Origin: Halobacteriovorax marinus SJ | Lineage (GTDB): Bacteria; Bdellovibrionota; Bacteriovoracia; Bacteriovoracales; Bacteriovoracaceae | Assembly (NCBI RefSeq): GCF_000210915.2 | Contig: NC_016620.1 | Span: 2,790,001 to 2,854,000 of the forward strand | Length of the DNA stretch: 64,000 nt | Direction of reading: 5' to 3' | Shown: one piece after another, positions 44,908-53,657 of the stretch | Layout: every line of letters begins with the position of its first letter | Numbering within the stretch: position 1 is the first letter of the stretch | The notes under the pieces: generated by a model | Database searches by the model: none | What the model was told of the DNA's origin: nothing | The model's input: only the letters and a program-made list of their open reading frames with translations | Position numbers and translations under genes: made by a program

Positions 44908-45617
44908 TAAAAACTTTTCTAATTATTTTTACATTAATATTCTCGATTTCAAGTCTTGCAAAGAAAAGATCGTGGTACAGCGATTTCGCAAGCCCAATTA
45001 CTACTGACGCAAAATATATTACAATGAGTGGTGCAGCCGCGACGCTAATGGTTTATGCAAATAAGTCTAGTAGAACTTATCGCAAGAGAGAGTCACTAAA
45101 AGAAGCTCAACCATTTGGGAAGTACGGAATTATTGGGGATATCGCAGGACAAGGTTTTTTAAATACTTTCTATGCACTCGCCTACTTGGGACATGGTTAC
45201 TTTGGAGAAAGTAATGAAAGTATGCAAAATGGTGAGCATATGGCCAAGGCTTCGATTTACTCAACCTCTCTCATTGTTGTTGGTAAGTTACTAGTAAGTG
45301 AAAAGAGACCTGGATATCCTGACGATGACGATTCATTCCCTTCTGGACATTCTGCTGCTTCATTTGCTTTTGCTTCTGTTGTAGCCGCTAGACATGGTTG
45401 GTACTGGGGCGGCGCTGCTTATGGACTAGCCGGTTTCATCTCAATTAGCCGAATTAATGATGACTTTCACTACCTGCACGATGTGGTTCTAGGTGCGACA
45501 ATTGGAGCCGCTTACGGATGGGGTACCTACTATAACTATAAGGATGGTATGCCCTACTTCTTCTCCCCAATCATCGTAGATGATGGAGGAGGAATAAATG
45601 TGAGTTGGAGTTTTTAG
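44892..45617 (+). CDS. PAP2-family phosphatase, exported
   Basis: A 241-residue acid-phosphatase/vanadium-haloperoxidase fold protein with all three active-site motifs: SEKRPGYP (KxxxxxxRP type), FPSGHSAAS (the central His) and SRINDDFHYLHDVV (SRxxxxxHxxxD). A signal peptide is present (LIFSISSLA), so it acts in the envelope, on lipid phosphates or related compounds. The GTG start at 44892 lies inside the upstream gene; TTG 44904 is an alternative. Confidence 0.88.
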   Translation: MVNILIKTFLIIFTLIFSISSLAKKRSWYSDFASPITTDAKYITMSGAAATLMVYANKSSRTYRKRESLKEAQPFGKYGIIGDIAGQGFLNTFYALAYLGHGYFGESNESMQNGEHMAKASIYSTSLIVVGKLLVSEKRPGYPDDDDSFPSGHSAASFAFASVVAARHGWYWGGAAYGLAGFISISRINDDFHYLHDVVLGATIGAAYGWGTYYNYKDGMPYFFSPIIVDDGGGINVSWSF

Positions 45618-45997
45618 ATATCTAGAATAGTACCAATCTTTTCCATAAGCTTTTGACGATTAAAAGGCTTTACTAAGATATTCTTCACCCCTAGCTTCAT
45701 TGCAAATAAGGTTTCCTCTTTAGTTAAACACCCAGAGATTAACAGTACTTTTACCTTTCCAAGCTTAAATGATTTTTTCAAGTTCTCTATAAATTCAAGC
45801 CCTGTACGATTAGGCATAGATTTATCTACAATGATTAAGTCAAACTCTTGATTATTTAACTTCATCATACCTTCGAGGGCATCTTTAGCTAGAACAACAT
45901 TACTGAAGCGAGAAGACATATCTAGAAAAATCTTAATGATTTTACAAATTTTCTCTTCATCATCAATCACAAGAACACTAAACTTCTTCTTCTTCAT
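45614..45997 (-). CDS. single-domain response regulator
   Basis: A 127-residue receiver domain alone. The acidic pair is VIDDEE; the phospho-Asp is in IIVDKSMPN; Ser in LLISG and Lys in LVKPF are intact. No output domain. Last gene of the SpoIIE operon, starting inside the kinase gene with a 20-base overlap (ATG 45997, GGAG upstream). Probably receives phosphate from the kinase and acts by protein contact. Confidence 0.88.
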   Translation of the reverse strand: MKKKKFSVLVIDDEEKICKIIKIFLDMSSRFSNVVLAKDALEGMMKLNNQEFDLIIVDKSMPNRTGLEFIENLKKSFKLGKVKVLLISGCLTKEETLFAMKLGVKNILVKPFNRQKLMEKIGTILDI

Positions 45998-47498
45998 GAC
46001 CTTCTCCAGCAGCAATTGAAAGACTTGTTAAAACACTCTCTTTATCCAGAGGTAAACTTACATAACCTTGGATTCCTTTAATTTTCTTATCTTCTTCACT
46101 CGCAATTAGGTAAAATTCAATCTTCTCATTTAAAGAAGAAACTTTTTTAATATCTAGCTTTGAGTGTAGATTCTTACTAATAATTATTTTATCAATTTCA
46201 ATATTCTCTAGAAGGTCTAGAGACTTTGAAGCACTTCTTGAAACAATAAATGAAGTTCCTCTTTCACCATTTAGAGCAATGAAGAAATTTAAATGATCAT
46301 AGTCCTCATCTAAAACAAGGACTTTAGTTGTAGAAGATGTATCAATATTAGAGATCTTAGCTTGAATCTCTAGATAATTACTAATTTCAGCAGATGGAAG
46401 CTCTATTATAAAAGAGCAGTGCTCTTTCCTATTCTCACCCAACTTTATTGAACCCTGATGCTCATCAATAATCTGAGAGGATAGTGAAAGACCCATACCT
46501 GTTCCCTCTCCTAGTTCCTTTGTTGTAAAGAACGGATTAAAAATACTTTCTACATTCTCTTTATCAACTCCATTTCCACTATCAATGACTTCTATAGTAA
46601 ATGAATCACTTTCTTCTCTTGAGGAGGCCTTAATAGAAACCTCTTTCTTCTTATTATTTGATTGAACAACAGAATCTAGCGCATTTTTTAAAAGGTTTAC
46701 AAGAACTTGCTCAATGGCCAATTCATCGACATAGGCCGAGATATCAGTGCTTGAATCAATTAATAAACTCACACTCTGTCTCTCATACGACGACGCGACT
46801 AGACTGACTGATGATTCAATTAAGTTTTTTACAGAGACAAACTTCTTCTGTTTAACTCCTTCATGAATAAACTTCTTCATATTAAGAGTTATTTTATTAA
46901 TTCTTAGAAGTGAGTTCTGTATATTGGAAATTGATTCCAGTATATCTTCCTTAGATTCAACACCTACTTGCTCGGCCAATAATATCTCTAAGATTTCAGT
47001 GTTCCCAGAGGCGATTGTTAAAGGATTACTTATTTCATGGGAAATTCCCGCTGACAGCTCTCCAATACTTTTCAATTTATCTGCATGAACTAATTGCTTA
47101 TAAGAAACCTTTAGTTCCTCAACTTGCTTTCGGTATTTGTCGTAAATAGATTTCTCTATTGAGAGATCATTAAAGCAAATTAAATACTCCTCATCAGACA
47201 CCTTATTAATTTTCACTACACAATTTATAATATCACTAGATTGGTGGAATTGAATTTCTCCTTCTTTACTAACAAAAGGATGTCCTGAAGACAGTACTTC
47301 TTCGAAGTGCGAGATTAAATCGATTCTCTTATCTACGGAAGTAAACAAATTTGAAATATCTTCTATTTTCTTAATCTTTCTCGGGGAAAGACCTGAGAAT
47401 GTTGAAAAGTAATGATTATAATAAACTAATTGCTTAGATTGATTTACAATAATTACTGGTTCAAATAATTGATCTAAATAACTCTTATCTTCTCTCAT
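45978..47498 (-). CDS. PAS-like sensor histidine kinase with pseudo-receiver tail
   Basis: A 506-residue soluble kinase. It has an N-terminal PAS-like domain (1-130) and a HisKA with His154 (AGISHEISNP). The ATPase domain carries the N-box (VLVNLLKNALDSV) and G-box (GEGTGMGLSLSS). Residues about 392-500 are receiver-like (TKVLVLDEDYDHL) but the phospho-Asp position reads IIISKN (Ser instead of Asp) and the Lys-Pro reads LPLD (Leu instead of Lys), so this part cannot be a normal receiver. No membrane segment. Eight bases after the STAS gene. Confidence 0.86.
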   Translation of the reverse strand: MREDKSYLDQLFEPVIIVNQSKQLVYYNHYFSTFSGLSPRKIKKIEDISNLFTSVDKRIDLISHFEEVLSSGHPFVSKEGEIQFHQSSDIINCVVKINKVSDEEYLICFNDLSIEKSIYDKYRKQVEELKVSYKQLVHADKLKSIGELSAGISHEISNPLTIASGNTEILEILLAEQVGVESKEDILESISNIQNSLLRINKITLNMKKFIHEGVKQKKFVSVKNLIESSVSLVASSYERQSVSLLIDSSTDISAYVDELAIEQVLVNLLKNALDSVVQSNNKKKEVSIKASSREESDSFTIEVIDSGNGVDKENVESIFNPFFTTKELGEGTGMGLSLSSQIIDEHQGSIKLGENRKEHCSFIIELPSAEISNYLEIQAKISNIDTSSTTKVLVLDEDYDHLNFFIALNGERGTSFIVSRSASKSLDLLENIEIDKIIISKNLHSKLDIKKVSSLNEKIEFYLIASEEDKKIKGIQGYVSLPLDKESVLTSLSIAAGEGHEEEEV

Positions 47499-47506
47499 AA
47501 TCTGCT

Positions 47507-47974
47507 CTACTTTATAAATTGAAAATACTGCTCTTCAATAGCATCAAACTCCATTTCATCACTTCCGCAATCAGGACACTTTACGGCCGGTGCACTTAAT
47601 CCTTTTACGTCAGATACTTTTAAGTGCATTTTAAATTCTTTATCACAGTCCTCGCAATAGTAAGGAGCATAGAATGACTCTACAGTTGCACCCTCTCTAA
47701 TGAACCCATGTACCATATTGATCTGCTCTATAATGATTTGACGACAATTTCTATAAACAAGTACAGAGTCCTTATCAACAGACTCAAGAAAGTTAACCCA
47801 CTCTCTTATTCCGCAAGAGTTTATTAAAGACACTTTCTCAAAGTCGAAAATAACTTTCCCTTTAATCTTTCCATCAAGCTCCGAGAAATTAGAATCCTCA
47901 TCAATCAAACCTTCAAATGAAATCAAGAGGCCATCCCCCTCTTGTCCTATTGTTATCTTTAATCCTTCGCTCAT
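47507..47974 (-). CDS. STAS-domain protein with zinc ribbon
   Basis: A 155-residue protein. Residues 1-100 are an anti-sigma-factor-antagonist STAS fold; the phosphoacceptor region reads FEKVSLINSCGI, with Ser53 where SpoIIAA has Ser58. Residues 107-136 hold a zinc-ribbon of two CxxC pairs (Cys107/110 and Cys133/136), an unusual addition. It overlaps the SpoIIE gene by four bases (ATGA) and precedes the kinase. It likely is the substrate of the phosphatase and ATPase-like domains of that protein. Confidence 0.83.
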   Translation of the reverse strand: MSEGLKITIGQEGDGLLISFEGLIDEDSNFSELDGKIKGKVIFDFEKVSLINSCGIREWVNFLESVDKDSVLVYRNCRQIIIEQINMVHGFIREGATVESFYAPYYCEDCDKEFKMHLKVSDVKGLSAPAVKCPDCGSDEMEFDAIEEQYFQFIK

Positions 47975-50577
47975 ACCTTTTCCTGTTCTTCAAAATAATG
48001 AAAAGAAGTTATCCTTTCTTTATATGTTTTAAATCTCTTATTTTTTTCAATTATGCATATGACTTCAGTACTTACACCAGGTCTTCTCCTGACAATAAAC
48101 TGATTAGAATATGAAAAAGCTAGAAATAATCCTAACCCTGCTCCTCCATTCTTATTTTGATGTTCGCGCTCCCTAAAGCTTCTTTCCAAATTAGAAACAA
48201 TAACTTCTCGATCTAGACGACCAGTAAAATCAATCACACAGATTGCAATAAACTCTCTTCCAACTGCAAGAGAATAGTCTATATGCTCATCCTCTCCTAA
48301 GAGTGGAGATGACTGACGATCCATTTCTGAGCGCTCATTGAAGACACTGCCTTTTCCTGAGTGGTAAAGTGCATTTGTAAGTAATTCATTACTAATGATC
48401 TTCAAGTAATCAATTGGACTTTCAAAGTATCCATCAGCATCAAGAGTCCCAAGTAAATTATTGATCTTCTCAAAGTCTGACTTCTCACGAACTGTTGTAT
48501 TGTGAAAATGAGCTTCCCCTAGATACTCTCCAAGAGAGAGCGATTCTTTGTAATTTTCAATATTGTGTTGAATTTCATGAACGAGGTGCGGAGAATTTCT
48601 TCCAACAAGATGATTAATGCTTTCATTCTCTTTTAATATAGAGATATTCTCGCAGTCCTCCCTAGAGGAAATAAAAACAAATCTAGAATCATTTATAACT
48701 TTATCAGTTACGTACTTCTTACATTCTTCTTTAAGATTTTTATTAAGTAGAGTTTTCAATTCAGAATCATCAATATTACCACTCTTTGTGGCTTCCTCTT
48801 TCTTAATATCTTCAGACTTTACACTTACTATTGTAACATCATCATCAATTGGAATATCTCCATAGAAATCAAATGCACCACTGACAATATTATCCCTGAA
48901 CACATCATTAGCTTCAGCTATATTTGCATTAAGACTCTTTAAGAATCTTCTCTGCCCATAGTCACGATCTTCACTATTTTTTGACTCTAGAATTCCATCT
49001 GTAAATAGAAGGACTCTTTCAACTTCACTAATATCAATGCTATCTACTTTATAATCCCCAAATCCCTTGTGCCCAAGCCTTGGGCCATTACTTCCTAAAA
49101 GCGGCTTAAAGTTGTTCTTAGCATTTACGTCGTAATCAAAACCCCTATAGAGAGGAGGATTGTGAGAAGCATTAGAGTAGAGAACCTCTCCCCTCTCCTT
49201 ATCAAAGACACAGCAAAATGCGGTCATCAACATCTTACCTTCTAAGCACTGAATGGAGCGGTTCATGAACTCGAGAACTTTCTCTGGAGAACGAATAATA
49301 CTTTCATCGCCTTGCTTCAAGTTCTCTAGACAACAATGGGCCGTAGCGGTTAGTAGTGCTGCAGGAACTCCATGTCCAGTAGCATCGGTAATCACAACTG
49401 TGAGAAATTTATCACTCTCATAATATCCCCACCAATCTCCACCACACTCACTAGCTGGTTTATAAAAAGAGGATATATTGAAAGAGTTTAGGCCTAAGTT
49501 CTCATTTGGAAAATATGTAGATTGAACATACTTAGCCGTCTCAATTTCATTTTCAAGACGTGCCTTCTCTTTCATCTCATCCATATAGCGAAGAATTTCT
49601 TCACTCATATAATTAAATGAATCTCCAAGTGCTCCAATTTCATCCCTAGAACTAATCTCGGCCTTTTTCGTAAATTCACCTTTTGAGATTGAAAGTGTTA
49701 AATCATATAATTTTTCAAGTGGAGATGTTAGCGATCTCGAAAACAAAAGAGCAATAAACCCTGAAAGAGAAAGCAGAACAAGACCAAAAATCTTAGATTT
49801 CCCTAATAAGTACTCATTAACCTTATAAGCTTCTTTTTTTGAAATTTCAGAAATAAATATTAATTTAAATTTCGCATCGATAATATACGATAGGATTTTT
49901 GGTTCAACTGTATCAACTTCAATTGTGGCCTCTTTTAGAGACTTTTCTTTTATCTCATCGAAGTAATTTTTAGATATATCACCAAAGAAAGCAGTTCCAT
50001 CAGGATTAAGTATATAAGAGTCATATTGAGAGAATGAAGATAGGATACTCTCTAAGTAATTTGTACGTAAGAACATTACTAAATTAAGAGAATTCTCCTT
50101 ATTGAAGTATTTTAATACTAAGTAGCTCTCCAATTGATCTTTGAAAATTATGAAGCCGTTTATATCTTGAATATTGAGACTGCCTACTATTCTCTTGTAC
50201 TCCTCCACAGAATGACCTAAGTTTTCAATTTGGCTTTGATTGTAGAACGAGCTCTTTTGCTCTCCATCTTTATAAATATCTAGATGTAGAACATCTTGGT
50301 AATTACCAAGAATATCCCCTACTTTTTCAATTGGCATGTAACTTAAAATTTGTAACTTATCAAAAGTGGAAGATAGATAATTAGATACTCGATTATTGAA
50401 AGAGAGATTGGCCTCACTACTATTTCCATAGATATAAGCCGACTTATCTTTTTCAAATAAGTTAAGAGCAAAGATTGCATAGAGAGAAATAGAACTCACC
50501 AAAAGAGCTGCCATTATCACAACTAGCTTTATCTTTAGAGGAAAAACTACCCTTCTACTCAAAAATGCCTCACTCAT
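47971..50577 (-). CDS. SpoIIE-type phosphatase with HAMP and a C-terminal ATPase-like domain
   Basis: An 868-residue membrane protein: TM near 18-38, an extracytoplasmic sensor to about 262, TM about 263-285, HAMP, and a PP2C/SpoIIE phosphatase (about 350-570). Metal-binding motifs are FTDGILESKN, DATGHGVPAALLT and DDDVTIVSVK. The C-terminal third has a GHKL/RsbW-like N-box (IISNELLTNALYHS, about 728) and G-box (GGAGLGLFLAFSYS, about 810). One protein thus joins phosphatase and kinase-like halves, as in partner-switch systems. First gene of the operon, 71 bases from the divergent FecR gene. Confidence 0.88.
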   Translation of the reverse strand: MSEAFLSRRVVFPLKIKLVVIMAALLVSSISLYAIFALNLFEKDKSAYIYGNSSEANLSFNNRVSNYLSSTFDKLQILSYMPIEKVGDILGNYQDVLHLDIYKDGEQKSSFYNQSQIENLGHSVEEYKRIVGSLNIQDINGFIIFKDQLESYLVLKYFNKENSLNLVMFLRTNYLESILSSFSQYDSYILNPDGTAFFGDISKNYFDEIKEKSLKEATIEVDTVEPKILSYIIDAKFKLIFISEISKKEAYKVNEYLLGKSKIFGLVLLSLSGFIALLFSRSLTSPLEKLYDLTLSISKGEFTKKAEISSRDEIGALGDSFNYMSEEILRYMDEMKEKARLENEIETAKYVQSTYFPNENLGLNSFNISSFYKPASECGGDWWGYYESDKFLTVVITDATGHGVPAALLTATAHCCLENLKQGDESIIRSPEKVLEFMNRSIQCLEGKMLMTAFCCVFDKERGEVLYSNASHNPPLYRGFDYDVNAKNNFKPLLGSNGPRLGHKGFGDYKVDSIDISEVERVLLFTDGILESKNSEDRDYGQRRFLKSLNANIAEANDVFRDNIVSGAFDFYGDIPIDDDVTIVSVKSEDIKKEEATKSGNIDDSELKTLLNKNLKEECKKYVTDKVINDSRFVFISSREDCENISILKENESINHLVGRNSPHLVHEIQHNIENYKESLSLGEYLGEAHFHNTTVREKSDFEKINNLLGTLDADGYFESPIDYLKIISNELLTNALYHSGKGSVFNERSEMDRQSSPLLGEDEHIDYSLAVGREFIAICVIDFTGRLDREVIVSNLERSFREREHQNKNGGAGLGLFLAFSYSNQFIVRRRPGVSTEVICIIEKNKRFKTYKERITSFHYFEEQEKV

Positions 50578-50648
50578 TTATCATTACAATATGATTATCT
50601 ATCTAAGTAGTGAAAAATTAAAGACGGGCAAAAGCTCCACGTTGTGAA

Positions 50649-53600
50649 ATGAACTATAAGAAGCTTGATTACTTCCTAATTCCCTTTACATTTATCTGCT
50701 TTCTCATAAGTAGTTACTACCTAGTGGCCGACCAACTTACTTTGACCAATGAGATTAGAGAATCCATTGCTAAAATAACTCAAACAACAAATACAGTACG
50801 AACAAAAAGAGGAACAAGCCTCTTTTGGAAGAATGCACATATGGGAGAAGATCTTGATCAAAGCGATCAGATTTATACTCATCAAGGTTCTACAGCTAAG
50901 ATTGCGCTCTCTGATGGAGCAAAAATTAATATCTCACAAAGTACACTACTCTCTCTATCTCAATTCTCTAAAACAAATGAAATCTCAGTGGAGAAGGGAT
51001 TTATCATTGCTGAACTTGGTGATAGTAAAAAAGAAATTAGTATAAAACTTGGGGATAAAACTCTTCGTCTTCAAAGTAATAAGGCTAAAGTTCAAATTAC
51101 GACAGAAAATAATCAATCTTCTCTATCCATCCTAGATGGTAGTGTCAGCATCTCACATGACAATAAAGAGACAACAGGTAGTAAAGGACAAATTCTTAAA
51201 CAGAAAGGAAAGAATATCGAAGTTGAAAATACTATTGCACAAATAGATTTTCCAACTAGTGGGGCAAGAGTTTTTATTGGTGATAAAACTAAGAAAGTAG
51301 CATTTAAATGGTCAGGTACAAAATCCCCAATAATTCAAATTGCTAAAGACTATAACTTTAAGAGAATTATACAGAGAAAGTCCTTAACAAAGAATAATAT
51401 CGAATTACCTCTAATGACAGGACAGTATTACTGGAGAATCGTCGAAGGAAATAAAACGAGTCTAACCCATCGTCTAGAGGTTCTCCCAGAGGTCTCCACG
51501 ACTCTCACCTCTGCTTTCGACAAAGAGGAAATTGAGTTCTTAAACAAAGAGTCTTCCCTCCTTCTCACTTGGGTTGATCAATACTTTAACGACTTTGAAA
51601 TTGAGATTAACGGAAAAAGAGAAATTGTAAGTGGAAAGAACTTTTTCAATTTCATATATTCTAGAGAAGGTATTTATAATTGGAAAGTTAGACCTTTAAA
51701 CTCTCCTGCTTCAAAATGGTCAAAAGAGGGAATTTTTATTGTTAAGAACCCTCCCCTTCCCCCTCCAGTAAATCTTATTACCCCTGAGAATGATCATGAA
51801 ATTATTGTTTTTCCAAATTCTAAAGCAGAATTTAGATGGTCTGGACGAAATAGCGATCGTTATCTTTTAGAAATATCTAAGGATCAGAACTTCAAAGATA
51901 TTGTTTTCTCAAATACCCTAACAACAAACTCTATTCTTTTTAGAATGAAGAAAAGTGGAAAGTACTTCTGGAGGGTAAAGTTAATTGATCCCCTTAATAG
52001 AGAAACAGAATATTCCAAAGCTAATATTGTACATATAAATCTATATGACACGAGTTCTATCCCAAGAGATGGAACTAAATTAGTCATCAATAGACCTAGT
52101 AAGAAAGTTCAATTTAAATGGGAAGACTTAAGAACACGAGATCAGAGAGTTGTTTCTTATCAATTCGAACTTTCAAAAGATTCAAACTTCAAGAGTATTG
52201 AGAAATCTGCAAGTGTAAGAACGAATTCTATAGAAGTTAGTGTTCCACAAATTGGAACGTACTACTGGAGAACGAAAGTTGAAATCCCTGGTAAGGAAGC
52301 ATACTACGGTAGCCCCCAAAGAGTTACAATTAGCCCTACCCCTCCGCCAGTTCGTCCTATACTAGACGATGAGGTTGAAATTGAGCTTAAGATTAACTCG
52401 ATCTTCAATTCCATTAAGAATATATTCACTAAAATTATTGATCTTATTATACCTTCTGTATCTGCAAGTGAAGAGACAACACAAGCAACCATCCGCTGGA
52501 AAAAAGTTGTAGACACTAAGAAGTACTACCTTGAGATATACAAAGACCCTGAACTTAAAGAAATTGTGATAAAGGAAGAAGTTAGTGAGAATGCTTTTAA
52601 GTTGAATAATTTTGAGGAAGGTATTTACTACTGGAGAATTTCTACTCTTGATCACTGGAATAGAAAAAGTGAGTTCTCAAATATTTCTAAACTGATTCTT
52701 AAACTTCCAGAAGAAGTAAAAAAAATCGAAAATGTGAAATTAAATCTCCCATCAAATAACTCTACCTACAGAGGAGAAAAGAGAAGAATAAGATTTAGGT
52801 GGAGTAAATCAAGTCAGGCGGTAAAGTATCAACTTATAGTTTCAAAAGACATTAATTTTGAAACGACATACCTCATGAGAACAGCAACAAAGAACTTGTA
52901 TAATATCTCCCTCTCAAAAGGAAAGTATTTTTGGAAAGTCACCTCTTTTAATAAATATAATAGGTCTATAGAGAGTAAAGTAAGCTCTTTTCAAATTGCT
53001 CCTAAGAAAGATCCGCCAACACTGGCCCAGCCAAAAGAAGCAAAGAATATACTTATATTTAAAGATAAAAGCTCTTTTAAAGAAAGAGATCATCTCTATT
53101 TTCGCTATGACTTCACTCTTTCTAGTGCCAAGCAAGAGCATCAGAGCTACACAGTAAATGCCAAAGACCCTATCTTCACATCAATAGAAATAGGAAACTT
53201 CTCTGAAACTAATTGGGGAGACTTTAATTCACAACTAAGAAGATTCTCAGGAAAGGTCTTTGAAGATCAAAGCTATGGAGTACTATCTATTCAATCCACT
53301 TATCAATATGCTCTAACAAAGAGTCTATTTCTAAATGCAGGACTTGGATTTAGTAAGTTCTCTAGCTATCAAAGAGATGTTAATACAGTTGTCTCCGTTG
53401 ACCAAACATCCATTCTCTTACCTATTTCAATTCAATACAATTCTGTCTTTTTAGAAAATCGAAATCGCTTACGTTTCGAGTACACCATTGGTAAATTAAG
53501 TTCTATGAAGTTAATTAATACTTTTGATTTTAACTATAAGAAAAATAAGTTCTTTAGTGTAGGTCTTGGATATGAGAAGTACTCTGCAAGCGTTGAAAGT

Positions 53601-53657
53601 AGTGACTTTACAATATCAAATATGATGAGCTTTCTTAGATACAATATACGCTATTGA
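50649..53657 (+). CDS. FecR-domain protein with six repeats and beta-barrel end
   Basis: A 1002-residue surface protein. There is an N-terminal membrane segment or signal (about 9-27), a FecR-type domain (about 50-190; GSTAKIALSDGAKINI, GFIIAEL, KLSSLSILDGSVSI-like), then six fibronectin-like modules each ending in Gly-x-Tyr-x-Trp (near residues 259, 342, 437, 537, 659, 758). The last 200 residues are beta strands with a terminal aromatic (FLRYNIRY), as in an outer-membrane barrel. No TonB genes are near. Divergent from the SpoIIE operon; its 3' end overlaps the glycine-rich gene by 42 bases. Confidence 0.82.
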   Translation: MNYKKLDYFLIPFTFICFLISSYYLVADQLTLTNEIRESIAKITQTTNTVRTKRGTSLFWKNAHMGEDLDQSDQIYTHQGSTAKIALSDGAKINISQSTLLSLSQFSKTNEISVEKGFIIAELGDSKKEISIKLGDKTLRLQSNKAKVQITTENNQSSLSILDGSVSISHDNKETTGSKGQILKQKGKNIEVENTIAQIDFPTSGARVFIGDKTKKVAFKWSGTKSPIIQIAKDYNFKRIIQRKSLTKNNIELPLMTGQYYWRIVEGNKTSLTHRLEVLPEVSTTLTSAFDKEEIEFLNKESSLLLTWVDQYFNDFEIEINGKREIVSGKNFFNFIYSREGIYNWKVRPLNSPASKWSKEGIFIVKNPPLPPPVNLITPENDHEIIVFPNSKAEFRWSGRNSDRYLLEISKDQNFKDIVFSNTLTTNSILFRMKKSGKYFWRVKLIDPLNRETEYSKANIVHINLYDTSSIPRDGTKLVINRPSKKVQFKWEDLRTRDQRVVSYQFELSKDSNFKSIEKSASVRTNSIEVSVPQIGTYYWRTKVEIPGKEAYYGSPQRVTISPTPPPVRPILDDEVEIELKINSIFNSIKNIFTKIIDLIIPSVSASEETTQATIRWKKVVDTKKYYLEIYKDPELKEIVIKEEVSENAFKLNNFEEGIYYWRISTLDHWNRKSEFSNISKLILKLPEEVKKIENVKLNLPSNNSTYRGEKRRIRFRWSKSSQAVKYQLIVSKDINFETTYLMRTATKNLYNISLSKGKYFWKVTSFNKYNRSIESKVSSFQIAPKKDPPTLAQPKEAKNILIFKDKSSFKERDHLYFRYDFTLSSAKQEHQSYTVNAKDPIFTSIEIGNFSETNWGDFNSQLRRFSGKVFEDQSYGVLSIQSTYQYALTKSLFLNAGLGFSKFSSYQRDVNTVVSVDQTSILLPISIQYNSVFLENRNRLRFEYTIGKLSSMKLINTFDFNYKKNKFFSVGLGYEKYSASVESSDFTISNMMSFLRYNIRY

